Below, piece after piece: positions 19,822 to 28,000 of a DNA stretch of 64,000 nt (within the stretch, counting starts at the first letter, position 1; the number at the start of each line of letters is the position of its first letter). Made by a program: the position numbers and the translations under genes. The stretch comes from Geomonas diazotrophica (GTDB taxonomy: Bacteria > Desulfobacterota > Desulfuromonadia > Geobacterales > Geobacteraceae). The DNA lies in NCBI RefSeq assembly GCF_018919385.1, contig NZ_JAHLMF010000016.1, forward strand, positions 44,658 to 108,657, given 5' to 3'. The notes beneath the pieces are model-generated. The model was not told the origin of the DNA. It worked only from the letters and a program-made list of their open reading frames with translations, and ran no database searches.

Positions 19822-21618
19822 TTACTTCTCTTTCTTGATGAAACTGGCCGCGTTGCTGCCGGCGATCCTACCGAAGACCACGGTGTCGGTGATGGCGTTG
19901 CCTCCCAGGCGGTTCCAGCCGTGCACGCCGCCGGTCACCTCCCCCGCCGCGTAGAAACCGGCGATCGGTTTGCCGTCCTTGCCGATTACCTGTGCCTCGG
20001 TGTTGATCTTCACGCCGCCCATGGTGTGGTGGCGCCCCGGCTTGACCCAGATCGCGTAGTACTTCGGTCCGTCGACGGGGCGCGGGATGTCCTGGCGCTG
20101 GAATTCCGGATCCTTTTTCGCCTCGAAGGCCTTGTTGTAGGCCGCCACCGTGGCGGTAAGCGCATCCGCCGGCACACCCATCTTGGCGGCAAGCCCTGCG
20201 ACGCTATCCGCCTCCTGCACCAGCCCGAGCGCGATATAGCCGTCTATCTGCACGTTGCTCTTGCGGATGCCCTCGCCCAGCACCAGGAAGGCCGACTTCT
20301 CAGGCTGCGCCAGGATGGCCGCGGAGGCCTTGTCGCGGGTGGTCAGCTCGTTGACGAAGCGCTTGCCGGCATGGTTCACCAGGATGGCACCGCTGCCGCG
20401 CACGGTTTCGGAAACCAGGACCTTGGTGTCGCCCCCCATGGTCGGGTGGATCTGTATCTGTTCCATGTCGATGAGCTTGGCGCCTATTTTCTCCGCGAGG
20501 AACATCCCCTCGCCGGTCGCCCCGGGCTGGTTGGAAGAGGCGGTCTCCTTGAACTGCGGCTTGTAGAAGCCGACCAGTTCGTTGTTGGCAGCGAAACCGC
20601 CCGCCGTGTCGATGACGGCTTTTGCGTTGATGGTGTAGACGCCGCTGTGCTTCCCCTTCACCTGCACGCCGGTGACGCGCCCCTTGCCGTCGGAGAGGAT
20701 CTGCACCACCTCGGAGTTCACCCTGACGTCGATGTTGCGCTTGGCCGCGTTGTCACGGTAAACCTTGATCAGGTGCGGTCCCACCGCGGCCCCCCCCACC
20801 GGACGATGGGTGCGGTCCACCGCGACGCCGCCCGAGCGGACCAGGTCGGTCATGTCGGCACCGAGCGAAACCAGGAAGTCGACCGCGTCGGCGGACTTGT
20901 AGGCAAGAACCTTGACCAGCTCGGGGTCGTTCTTATCCCTCCCCCCCTTCATGGTTTCCTTCACCATTTCTGCCGGGTCGTCGTGCATCCCCAGCCGCTC
21001 CTGGTAGCGGGTCCTGGCGGCGTTGATGCCACCGGCCGCCAGCATGCTGTTGCCGCCGGTGATGGGCATCTTCTCCAGCAGTATCACCTTGGCCCCGGCA
21101 TCGTGGGCGGTGATGGAGGCTACGTACCCGGAGCCGCCCGCACCGATCACGACCACGTCGGCGGACTCGACCCTGGTGGACTTCAACTCCTTCTTGCCGG
21201 GCGCCGATTCCTGCACCCATTTCTTGTCGCTCGACTCCTGCTCGGTCCCCATGGCGGGGATTTTCATGGCGAAGCTGTGGCAGTAGTTGCAGTACGCCTT
21301 CGAGGCGACGTGCCCCTTATGGCAGGCGGTACAGTTGGTGTCGCCCAGGTGCGACTTGTGCGGGTTTATGTGCTCCTTGGTCTTCGCGGCCAGTTCCTCG
21401 AAGCCGCCATGGCATCCCCTGCAGTTCTTGTTCAGCGCCGTCTCGCTGTCATCCACGGCAAGCGATTTGCCGTGGCAATCGGCGCAGGTCACATTGTTTT
21501 TCTTGTGCACCCCCGACAGGAACGAGCTCTTGGACGAGTCAGCCCCCCATGCGATGGATGCTGCGATCAGCAGGGCCGCCGTAAGCAGCAGTGCCGGTAC
21601 CATAGTTTTGCGTGTCAT
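19822..21618 (-). CDS. Periplasmic tetraheme flavocytochrome c (fumarate reductase-like)
   Basis: Start at ATG 21618 (MTRKTMVPALLLTAALLIAA), preceded by AGGAGAG, giving 598 residues with a signal peptide. An N-terminal tetraheme c3-like domain (CADCH, CRGCH, CTACH, CNYCH) is followed by an FAD-binding domain (VVIGAGGSGYVASITAHDAGAKVILLEK) and a fumarate-reductase catalytic/capping region ending in a GRHHTMGGVKI loop. This is the Shewanella FccA/IfcA build: soluble, periplasmic and able to reduce an unsaturated carboxylate with electrons from quinol via a CymA-like donor. Substrates in this family include fumarate, urocanate and methacrylate, so the true acceptor is uncertain. It is co-transcribed with the porin upstream (42-bp gap). 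Confidence 0.87.
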   Translation of the reverse strand: MTRKTMVPALLLTAALLIAASIAWGADSSKSSFLSGVHKKNNVTCADCHGKSLAVDDSETALNKNCRGCHGGFEELAAKTKEHINPHKSHLGDTNCTACHKGHVASKAYCNYCHSFAMKIPAMGTEQESSDKKWVQESAPGKKELKSTRVESADVVVIGAGGSGYVASITAHDAGAKVILLEKMPITGGNSMLAAGGINAARTRYQERLGMHDDPAEMVKETMKGGRDKNDPELVKVLAYKSADAVDFLVSLGADMTDLVRSGGVAVDRTHRPVGGAAVGPHLIKVYRDNAAKRNIDVRVNSEVVQILSDGKGRVTGVQVKGKHSGVYTINAKAVIDTAGGFAANNELVGFYKPQFKETASSNQPGATGEGMFLAEKIGAKLIDMEQIQIHPTMGGDTKVLVSETVRGSGAILVNHAGKRFVNELTTRDKASAAILAQPEKSAFLVLGEGIRKSNVQIDGYIALGLVQEADSVAGLAAKMGVPADALTATVAAYNKAFEAKKDPEFQRQDIPRPVDGPKYYAIWVKPGRHHTMGGVKINTEAQVIGKDGKPIAGFYAAGEVTGGVHGWNRLGGNAITDTVVFGRIAGSNAASFIKKEK

Positions 21619-21660
21619 TTTTTCTCTCCTGTAGTTACGTCGTCGTTTCCCGGTCAAGCG

Positions 21661-22941
21661 CTAGAAGAGCAGCTGCACCTGGGCGCGCGCCACGAGATCG
21701 TCAGCCTGGTTCTTGTAGGTGTGGCGGTTGCCGACGTCGCCCTGGATCTTCAGGTTGTTGCCGTAGAGGAAGTAGTTGACCGCCCCTTGAATCTCGGAGA
21801 TGGAGTCGCTGGAAACCTGGCGGTTGGGATCCATCCAGGCGTAGCGGAGGGCAAGCTCCAGGCGCTGCGGGATCACGAAGTAGCCGGCCTGGACGTAACC
21901 GCCCCTGGCAATCAGCTCCTTGCCGGAGGTTTCACCGACCGCCTTGCCCCAGAAATACTCCCCCTGCATCGATGCGCCCAGCCATTTGCAGGCGAAGTCC
22001 GCTTCCCAGGAATCGACGTTGATGTCCTCGGCGGCCTTGGTACCGAAGTATTTCCCCTTCACCGCCGTGCCGAGCCAGCCGTTGGTGTCGGTTACGAAGT
22101 TGGAGTTGTTGTTGTCGATGGCGGAGGTCGCCGTGGTGCCGGTTCCCGAGACCGTCTTTTTCACGGTGTTGAGATAGTAGCTGCTTCCCAAGGAAACCAG
22201 GGGCTTCTTGGAATACTCCAGGTCGCCCTCGCCGTATTTCATGTCGCCGAGGGGGTTCACGGTCAACCTGAAGTTGTACGCGTTGTCGCTTGTTTTGTTC
22301 TTGGTGTTCTGGCCGGCACCCCCGAAGAGGCCCGCGTCGTACTTCACCACCCCCGTCCAGAGGTCCCCGTGCAGGTTGATGCCGGTGTCGTACCCCTGCA
22401 TGAAGGCATTCCTTACGAAGGATCCGTCGACGAACTGCTGGGCGGTGTTGGAGGTGATCCACTGCCTGGAGTACTGGATCTTTTCCTGTCCGAGCATCAC
22501 CTGCAGTTCATCGGCGACGCGATACTTCATGTTCACCTCTTCCATCGCCTTGCTGTTTTCCTTCACGACGTTGGACCAGTTGTAGGTGGCCTTGTAGGTG
22601 AGATCCTTGGTGAAGGCGTAGCCGCTCAAGAGGGTCTTGACGCGCCGCAGGTTGAACTGACTCACGTCCTGCTTGTTGCCCACCTCGTAATTGTCCAGCT
22701 CGTACTGGGCCTGGATCTGGCCGCCAAGCTGCAACTGGAACTTCTGGTCCGGCGAGGTGAGGACGAACCCCTTGCCCAGCTTGTAGTCGTAAGGCTTCTC
22801 CTTTGACGCTTCCTTGTACTCCGCCTCGGTGATGACACCTTTCTCCTTGAGAATGTCCTCCAGGCTTTTAGCCTGGGCATCGCTGCCTGCCGCCAGTACC
22901 GCCAGTACACCCGCCATCGCCAACGTCGCCTGTTTGTTCAT
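21661..22941 (-). CDS. Outer-membrane porin, OprP/OprO-like
   Basis: A 426-residue protein with a signal peptide ending near DAQA/KSL. An N-terminal helical segment with E-K-G-V-I-T-E-A-E-Y is followed by a beta-barrel rich in alternating aromatic strands, closed by C-terminal Phe (QVQLLF). The phrase FQLQLGGQIQAQYELDNYE is typical of phosphate-selective-porin-type barrels. It is the first gene of an operon with the flavocytochrome and probably lets its substrate into the periplasm. A sigma54-type promoter lies 58 bp upstream and an NtrC-type regulator gene is next door. Confidence 0.83.
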   Translation of the reverse strand: MNKQATLAMAGVLAVLAAGSDAQAKSLEDILKEKGVITEAEYKEASKEKPYDYKLGKGFVLTSPDQKFQLQLGGQIQAQYELDNYEVGNKQDVSQFNLRRVKTLLSGYAFTKDLTYKATYNWSNVVKENSKAMEEVNMKYRVADELQVMLGQEKIQYSRQWITSNTAQQFVDGSFVRNAFMQGYDTGINLHGDLWTGVVKYDAGLFGGAGQNTKNKTSDNAYNFRLTVNPLGDMKYGEGDLEYSKKPLVSLGSSYYLNTVKKTVSGTGTTATSAIDNNNSNFVTDTNGWLGTAVKGKYFGTKAAEDINVDSWEADFACKWLGASMQGEYFWGKAVGETSGKELIARGGYVQAGYFVIPQRLELALRYAWMDPNRQVSSDSISEIQGAVNYFLYGNNLKIQGDVGNRHTYKNQADDLVARAQVQLLF

Positions 22942-22998
22942 GATCCTCTCCTTCTAAATGTGAGGGCGTTCGCCCTGTGACAGCCTTTGCCTCATTAG

Positions 22999-23014
22999 AG
23001 CAGGATCGGTACCA
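22999..23014 (-). promoter_or_regulatory. Sigma54-type promoter of the porin/flavocytochrome operon
   Basis: On the minus strand TGGTACCGATCCTGCT keeps the invariant GG and GC dinucleotides at the exact sigma54 spacing (consensus TGGCACG-N4-TTGCT). It is 58 bp upstream of the porin ATG and next to the gene for a sigma54-dependent activator. Confidence 0.6.
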
Positions 23015-23085
23015 AACGGGACCATTCGCGACAAATTGCCGTGATCTTTACATTAATTGGCGAAACGGGAAGGTACGGGGGATGC

Positions 23086-23208
23086 GAACCCCTATAGCCG
23101 TCGGCTATGGGTCTTACCCGGGGGGGAGGTGGAAAAGTGGCTTGAGTGCGGTGGGTTACAACTGCTATTGCCGGAGTCTATGACTATAGACTCCGGCAAT
23201 AGGGGTTC
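23086..23208. repeat. MITE/REP-like 123-bp element with terminal inverted repeats
   Basis: Ends are GAACCCCTAT (23086-23095) and its inverse (23199-23208); the match extends to 14 of 15 bases. Inside are three related 17-mers that start and end with CTAT: CTATAGCCGTCGGCTAT (23092-23108), CTATTGCCGGAGTCTAT (23165-23181) and an exact inverse of the latter (23186-23202). The last two form a 17-bp perfect hairpin with a GACT loop. The right end overlaps the stop codon of the NtrC-type gene. It may be a miniature mobile element, a terminator for that gene, or activator-binding sites. Confidence 0.5.
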
Positions 23209-24613
23209 AGCGGCGGGCGAGCTTGAGGCGCTTCCAGAGGGAAGGTTGGGAGATGCCGAGCAGCCGGGCGGCGAGGGTCTGGTTGCCGCCGGCACGGGTC
23301 ATCGCCTCCTCCAGCAGGTATCCGGCCGCGTTGGCAAAGGTCGGCAGCGGCTCGAACGCGGCGAACGGATTCTGGTCCGGGATGCGCTCCGCCACGACCC
23401 CGCCGGTGGCGTTGATCGACTTCACGAAGCACTCCATGGAAAGCATGCGCTCCTTGTGGGTGCTTACCGCGTCGAAGACCATCGCCTTGAACTCGCGGAC
23501 ATTGCCCGGGAACGCATAGGTGGACAGAAGCTGCACGAGCCCAGGCGGCGGAGTCGGCTTCTTCTTGCCAAGCGTCCTCGCCGCCTCCTCCAGGAACAGG
23601 TCCAGGAGGTAGGGAATATCCCCCTTGCGCTCGCGCAGCGGCGGGACCTCGACGTGGTGGGTGCGCAGCCGGTAGAACAGGTCGCGCCTGAAGGTCCCTT
23701 CAGCGACCTTCGCCTCCAGGTTCTGGTGGGTCGCCACCACGACGCGCGCCTTCAGCCGCTTGGGCTGGTCGCTCCCCAGGGGGAAATACTCACCTTCCTG
23801 GAGCAGCCGCAAAAGTTTCACTTGGGACGCGATGCTCAGGTCTCCGATCTCGTCGAGGAAGAGGGTGCCGTTGGCGGCCGCCTCGATCATCCCGCGGCGC
23901 ACCCCTTCGGCACCGGTGAAGGCGCCGCGCAGGTGCCCGAACAGGGTGTCCGCGAAGACCGTGTCGTCGAGACCGGCCACGTTGACCGCCACCATCTCCC
24001 CCTTGCAGCCGCTGAGCCGATGCGTGGCCTGCGCCAGCAGTTCCTTGCCGGTGCCGCTCTCGCCGGTGATCAGCAGGGGGAGCGGGCTTTTGGCCACCGC
24101 CTCGATGTAGGCGAACATGGCCTGCATGGCGCGGTCGGCGGTGCAGATGGCGGAAAACGCCTCCGGGTGCTTGAGCTCACAGGAGACGAAACGCCGCGTC
24201 ATCTCCTTGTTTTCCCGCTGCAGCTCGAGGTGCTTGATGGCGCGCACCACGCCGCAGACGATGCGCTCCTCGTCATCGGTCTTCACGTAGTAGTCGTAGG
24301 CGCCAAGCTTCATGCAGGTCACCACCTTCCCCACCTGGTTCAGGCCGCTGACCACTATGACTGCCACCGCCGGGTAACGCTCCCCGATCTGGGTCAGCAG
24401 CTCTTCCCCGGAAACGTGCGGCATGGTGAGGTCGAGCAAGACCAGGCCGAAGTCGGCCTGCGCCATCAGCTCCAGGACCTGGCGGCTGTCGCTGCACGAT
24501 TCCACGTTGGTGATCCCGGCGCTGCTTTCCAGTGCCAGCGAGAGCGAGCGCAGCCAGGCCGGCTCGTCATCCACCAGCAACACCCGGAATGCCGGGTAGA
24601 GCTCACTGTCCAT
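23207..24613 (-). CDS. NtrC-family sigma54-dependent response regulator
   Basis: A 468-residue protein with complete domain order: receiver (about 10-125, phosphoacceptor Asp61 in LVLLDLTMP), AAA+ ATPase (about 150-385) with Walker A GESGTGKE and the sigma54-contacting GAFTGA loop, and a C-terminal Fis-type helix-turn-helix (AARLLGISQPSLWKRLKLARR) ending at the stop. Its start overlaps the end of the sensor kinase gene by 11 bp, making a clear two-component pair. The likely target is the sigma54-type promoter of the adjacent porin/flavocytochrome operon. The stop codon falls in the terminal repeat of the 123-bp element. Confidence 0.92.
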   Translation of the reverse strand: MDSELYPAFRVLLVDDEPAWLRSLSLALESSAGITNVESCSDSRQVLELMAQADFGLVLLDLTMPHVSGEELLTQIGERYPAVAVIVVSGLNQVGKVVTCMKLGAYDYYVKTDDEERIVCGVVRAIKHLELQRENKEMTRRFVSCELKHPEAFSAICTADRAMQAMFAYIEAVAKSPLPLLITGESGTGKELLAQATHRLSGCKGEMVAVNVAGLDDTVFADTLFGHLRGAFTGAEGVRRGMIEAAANGTLFLDEIGDLSIASQVKLLRLLQEGEYFPLGSDQPKRLKARVVVATHQNLEAKVAEGTFRRDLFYRLRTHHVEVPPLRERKGDIPYLLDLFLEEAARTLGKKKPTPPPGLVQLLSTYAFPGNVREFKAMVFDAVSTHKERMLSMECFVKSINATGGVVAERIPDQNPFAAFEPLPTFANAAGYLLEEAMTRAGGNQTLAARLLGISQPSLWKRLKLARR

Positions 24614-26324
24614 TTTTACTCCCTGCCACGGCAGCCGGAAGAGAAAGGGTGACCGTGGTCCCCTCCCCGGGGCTCGACTCGAAGCCGAGGTCGCCGCCGT
24701 GGTCCTTGATGATGTTGGCCGAAATGGAGAGCCCGAGGCCGGTCCCTCCGCTCTCGCGCTTGGTGGTGAAGAATGGATCGGTCAGGTGCTGCAGGTGCTC
24801 AGGAGCGATACCGGTTCCCTGGTCACGCACCTTGAGCACCACCCTCCCCGGCCCGGCGTCGTGGCTTGTGGCGACCTCGATGCCGCGGCTTGGGTCCGGC
24901 AACGCCTGCCCGGCGTTCATGATCAGGTTCACCACCACCTGCTCCAGCCGTTGCGCGTTGCCATGGACCGGCGGCAGGCCGGCCCCGTAGCTCACGCTGA
25001 AATTGCTGGTGTATTTCCGGGTTGCCACATCCACCAGGCGCACCGCGGTCCGCACCACCTCGTTGAAGTCGAGCGGTTCCTTGCGCGCCTCGTCGTCCTT
25101 TCTGGCGAAGTTCTTCAGATCGTCCACGGTCTTCTTGATGCGGTGCGCCCCGTCCTGTATCTCGTCCAGGATGAGCGGCACCTCCTGCCGAACCCGTTGG
25201 TACCTGATCCCTCCCAGAGAGAAGTCCCCCTCTTCCTCCTGATAACGGTCCAGGATCCGCTCCGCGTCCCGGAAAATCTTCTTCAGGGTCGGCATGTTCA
25301 TCAGGATGATCCCGGTGGGGTTGTTGATCTCGTGGGCGACCCCGGAAACCAGGATCCCGAGGGCCGCCATTTTGTCCGCCTGCACCAGTTGCTGCTGGTT
25401 TCTCTGCAACTCGGCCAGGGCATTAGAGAGCGACTCCGTGCGCTGCGCCACCTGCCTGCGCAGGGAGTATGACCAAAGCACCGTCGCCGCCAGTATCAAA
25501 GAGAGGGGTATCACCACCAGCGCCGCGTACTTGGCGATGAGGAGCCAGGAGGTCTTCTGCGGCTCCAGAACGCCGATCCACTTGTTGTAGATCTCGTCGA
25601 ACTGGCCGGTCTTCTTCAGGATGCTCAGCCCTTCGTTGAACTGGGCCAGCAGTTCCGCATTCCCCTTCTTAACCGCGTAGCAGTAGTAACGCTGGGGCGC
25701 CACGTTGCTCGCCACCGGCACGACGTCGGTGAGCTTTTCCTCGCGGATGATGTACATGCCCGGCAGCAGCGCGAGCACCGCGTAGTCGCAGTCCCCCCGG
25801 GCAAGCTGTTCCAGGGTTTCGCGCGGGCTGTCGGTCAGCACCAGGTCGCGCTCCCACCCCATCTCTTTCAGGTAGTTGTGCATCCCTCCGCCGCGGTGCA
25901 CCAGCACCTTCTTCCCCTTGAGCTCATCCAGACTCTTGACCTTCGGAGTCCCCTTCCTGGCGAAGATGGCTTGCACGATGATGGAATGCGGCGTGGAAAA
26001 ATCGAATTCCCGGGCGCGTGTTTCCGAGAAGGAGAGCCCCTCCAGTACGTCCACCTCGCCACTGTCCAGCTGCTTCAGAATGGCTCCGAAATCCCCCAGC
26101 CGGATCTCGACCTGCATCCCCATGACACTGGCGATGGCCTTGGTGAGATCGACGATATAGCCTGCGGGCTGGCCGTACTTGTCCAGGAACTGGTAGGGGG
26201 GATAGTTGCTGTTGCCCCCCACGACGATGAGCCTGGAGGCAGAGGCGGGAGCGGTCGACTGCGCCGCGAAGCCCGATGCGGGCAAGATGAGGGTCAGCAG
26301 TAAGAGGATGATTCTGGTCAGCAT
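24603..26324 (-). CDS. Sensor histidine kinase with periplasmic solute-binding domain
   Basis: A 573-residue protein: signal peptide (about 1-22), a SBP_bac_3 amino-acid/organic-acid-binding domain (about 35-250, with GYIVDLTKAIASVMG and DVLEGLSFSETRAREFDFS), a transmembrane helix at about 260-285, a short coiled coil, HisKA with His331 in SGVAHEINNP, and an HATPase domain with N-box VVNLIMNAGQAL and G-boxes DQGTGI and GGTGLGLSI. The periplasmic binding domain suggests direct sensing of a small ligand, perhaps the flavocytochrome's electron acceptor. It is the first gene of the kinase-regulator operon. Confidence 0.9.
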   Translation of the reverse strand: MLTRIILLLLTLILPASGFAAQSTAPASASRLIVVGGNSNYPPYQFLDKYGQPAGYIVDLTKAIASVMGMQVEIRLGDFGAILKQLDSGEVDVLEGLSFSETRAREFDFSTPHSIIVQAIFARKGTPKVKSLDELKGKKVLVHRGGGMHNYLKEMGWERDLVLTDSPRETLEQLARGDCDYAVLALLPGMYIIREEKLTDVVPVASNVAPQRYYCYAVKKGNAELLAQFNEGLSILKKTGQFDEIYNKWIGVLEPQKTSWLLIAKYAALVVIPLSLILAATVLWSYSLRRQVAQRTESLSNALAELQRNQQQLVQADKMAALGILVSGVAHEINNPTGIILMNMPTLKKIFRDAERILDRYQEEEGDFSLGGIRYQRVRQEVPLILDEIQDGAHRIKKTVDDLKNFARKDDEARKEPLDFNEVVRTAVRLVDVATRKYTSNFSVSYGAGLPPVHGNAQRLEQVVVNLIMNAGQALPDPSRGIEVATSHDAGPGRVVLKVRDQGTGIAPEHLQHLTDPFFTTKRESGGTGLGLSISANIIKDHGGDLGFESSPGEGTTVTLSLPAAVAGSKNGQ

Positions 26325-26551
26325 GGCAAGCAGGGCTCCTGCGCATAACCGCTAGGTGCATGGCCAAGGAGAAAGATGACTCGCAGTGGGAGTTCGCGGC
26401 ACTTATACCACCTGTGTGCAGCCGGGGTCAAAGCAAATCTAATATTCGTCGCCCATCTTGCCGGGGGGTATTTCCACACTGGCAGTGCGAGAAAATGGCA
26501 TCTTTCCTTTAAAACATATTGACATATATCTTTTTGAATGTTAGTGATTCT

Positions 26552-26567
26552 TTGTGCATATACACAA
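26552..26567. promoter_or_regulatory. CRP/FNR-type inverted repeat
   Basis: TTGTG-CATATA-CACAA, a perfect 5-bp inverted repeat with the 6-bp spacing of CRP/FNR-family sites, 16 bp before the NifX-like start codon. A TTGACA at about 26518 may be the -35 of the promoter it would overlap. Confidence 0.5.
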
Positions 26568-26583
26568 TACTCGGAGGTTGTTC

Positions 26584-26976
26584 ATGAAGATTTGCTTTCC
26601 GGTCGAAACGAACCAGGGTCTGAGCAGCCCAGTCTACGGCCATTTCGGTTCGGCTCCCGGGTTTCTACTGGTAGACAGCGCCACCGGCGAATGCGTGGCC
26701 ATCGGCAACGGCGACCGCGTGCATCAGCACGGCGCCTGCAACCCTGTCGCCGGGCTCGGGGGGTACGTGGTTGACGCCGTTGTGGTCGGCGGCATCGGCG
26801 GCGGGGCCCTCCACAAGCTCAACGCCGCCGGCATGCGGGTCTATCGCGCCGGAGCCGGCACGGTAGCCGACAACCTCGCACTTTTCCAGGCGAACCGGCT
26901 CCAGGAATACATGCCCGGCCACACCTGCGGCGGCCATGGCGGCGGCCATGACCACGGCCACGGCTGCGCTCACTGA
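26584..26976 (+). CDS. Dinitrogenase iron-molybdenum cofactor (NifX/NafY-like) family protein
   Basis: A 130-residue protein starting MKICFPVETNQGLSSPVYGHFGSAPGFLLVD, the typical start of this RNase-H-like FeMo-co-binding family, preceded by GGAGG. The motif G-G-I-G-G-G-A-L-H is conserved. The C-terminus is a His/Gly tail (H-G-G-G-H-D-H-G-H-G-C-A-H) with two Cys (CGGH and GCAH), probably a metal-binding site. No nif genes are near, so this is one of the stand-alone members found with DUF134 proteins in anaerobes, of unknown role. Confidence 0.85.
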   Translation: MKICFPVETNQGLSSPVYGHFGSAPGFLLVDSATGECVAIGNGDRVHQHGACNPVAGLGGYVVDAVVVGGIGGGALHKLNAAGMRVYRAGAGTVADNLALFQANRLQEYMPGHTCGGHGGGHDHGHGCAH

Positions 26977-26978
26977 CC

Positions 26979-27341
26979 GTGTCGCGTCCGCGCAAACCGA
27001 GAACCTGCATCTGTCCACACCGCGCCGGTTTCGCCGCGGTCTTCAAGCCGGCGGGTACTCCGCTCATGGAACTTGACCTGGTGCGGCTCGCGCATGACGA
27101 GCTGGATGCGCTGCACCTGTGCGACGGGGAAGGAAAGACGCAGGAAGAGGCGGGGGTCTGCCTGGGGGTGTCGCGGGGAACCGTGCAACGCCTGCTGGCC
27201 GCCGCACGAAGCAAGGTAGCCCAGGCCCTGGTGCAGCAGAAGGCGCTGGCCATTTCCGGGGCGCCCGGAGCGGTGACGTCTTTCCCTTGCGGCAACGACA
27301 CGGAAAGGAGTGCCGATGGAATTGCTGCGGGAAATCGCTGA
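26979..27341 (+). CDS. DUF134-family DNA-binding protein
   Basis: A 120-residue protein beginning MSRPRKPRTCICPHRAGFAAVFKPAG and continuing with a sigma70-region-4-like helix-turn-helix (GKTQEEAGVCLGVSRGTVQRLLAAARSKVAQAL). This is the DUF134 family, often next to NifX-like proteins. The GTG start lies 2 bp after the preceding stop and has no clear ribosome site, so translation is probably coupled. It likely regulates this locus; function is not established. Confidence 0.78.
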   Translation: MSRPRKPRTCICPHRAGFAAVFKPAGTPLMELDLVRLAHDELDALHLCDGEGKTQEEAGVCLGVSRGTVQRLLAAARSKVAQALVQQKALAISGAPGAVTSFPCGNDTERSADGIAAGNR

Positions 27342-27567
27342 AACCGCGCGACGCCAGCACGAGGAGGCGGGACTTCCCTCCTGGCTGGTCGCCCAGATCG
27401 ACGAACTTGCCTCCGCGCCCTGCGCTGTCAAGGACCCCGCGGACCTCGCGCTGCTCCTGAGGCAGCTGGAGGAGTTCGACAGTTATGCCGGGGCCGGCTG
27501 CTTTGGCGATTCCGTCAGTGCCGCCACGATTCAAGCGACGCTGCACCGGTTGCGAGGCGCTTCCTGA
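27316..27567 (+). CDS. Small uncharacterised protein
   Basis: An 83-residue acidic, mostly helical protein starting at ATG 27316 (AAAGGAG upstream). It overlaps the end of the DUF134 gene by 26 bp, so it is translated from the same message. Two isolated cysteines, no signal peptide and no recognised motif. Codon use matches its neighbours, and the good ribosome site supports a real gene. Confidence 0.55.
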   Translation: MELLREIAETARRQHEEAGLPSWLVAQIDELASAPCAVKDPADLALLLRQLEEFDSYAGAGCFGDSVSAATIQATLHRLRGAS

Positions 27568-27675
27568 GCCCCTGCACACCCGCCAGCGCTTTCGGTCGGC
27601 TGCGCACTGGCTTTCTTACGGCAGGATCACCACCTGCCCCTGCACTGCAACTTTGTGATTGATTCGAGGTGTCTC

Positions 27676-27942
27676 ATGGCGTGCGAACTCGTCGAATGCT
27701 GCCAGTTCTTCAAGGACAACATGAAGGACCTGCCTAAGGCGGCACAGTACATTCAAAGCAAACTCTGCTTCGGTGACTACCAAAGCTGCAACCGGTACCA
27801 GATCTACCGGCAGACCGGCGAGCACCTTCCCTTCGAGCTTTTTCCCGACGACCAGGAAGCGATCAAGAAGGTGAAGCAGTGCATGCGCAAGAAGCAGTGC
27901 CAGAACGGTCCGCCGACGGGGCAGGGACCGGACACGGAATAA
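27676..27942 (+). CDS. Small Cys-containing conserved-looking protein
   Basis: An 88-residue protein (ATG 27676, GAGGTG upstream) with six cysteines: C3, C8-C9, C31, C39 and two near the end in K-Q-C-M-R-K-K-Q-C. The C-x4-CC / C-x7-C / C-x5-C spacing suggests a metal or Fe-S site, though I do not recognise the family. It lacks a signal peptide. It lies between the NifX/DUF134 group and the pentaheme cytochrome, all on the plus strand. Confidence 0.6.
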   Translation: MACELVECCQFFKDNMKDLPKAAQYIQSKLCFGDYQSCNRYQIYRQTGEHLPFELFPDDQEAIKKVKQCMRKKQCQNGPPTGQGPDTE

Positions 27943-28000
27943 TCGAACGGCCTCCGGCCCCTGCCGGTGCCTATCATGCCTGACGCAAAAGGAGGACCTC

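Noticed and set aside
19921..22806. 961-codon open frame opposite the flavocytochrome and porin
   Set aside because: Antisense artefact of high GC: no ribosome site, composition unlike a protein, and both minus-strand genes are unmistakable.
27310..27341. Frameshift joining the DUF134 protein and the following 83-residue protein
   Set aside because: DUF134 is complete in length and the second gene has its own good ribosome site; a simple overlap is sufficient.
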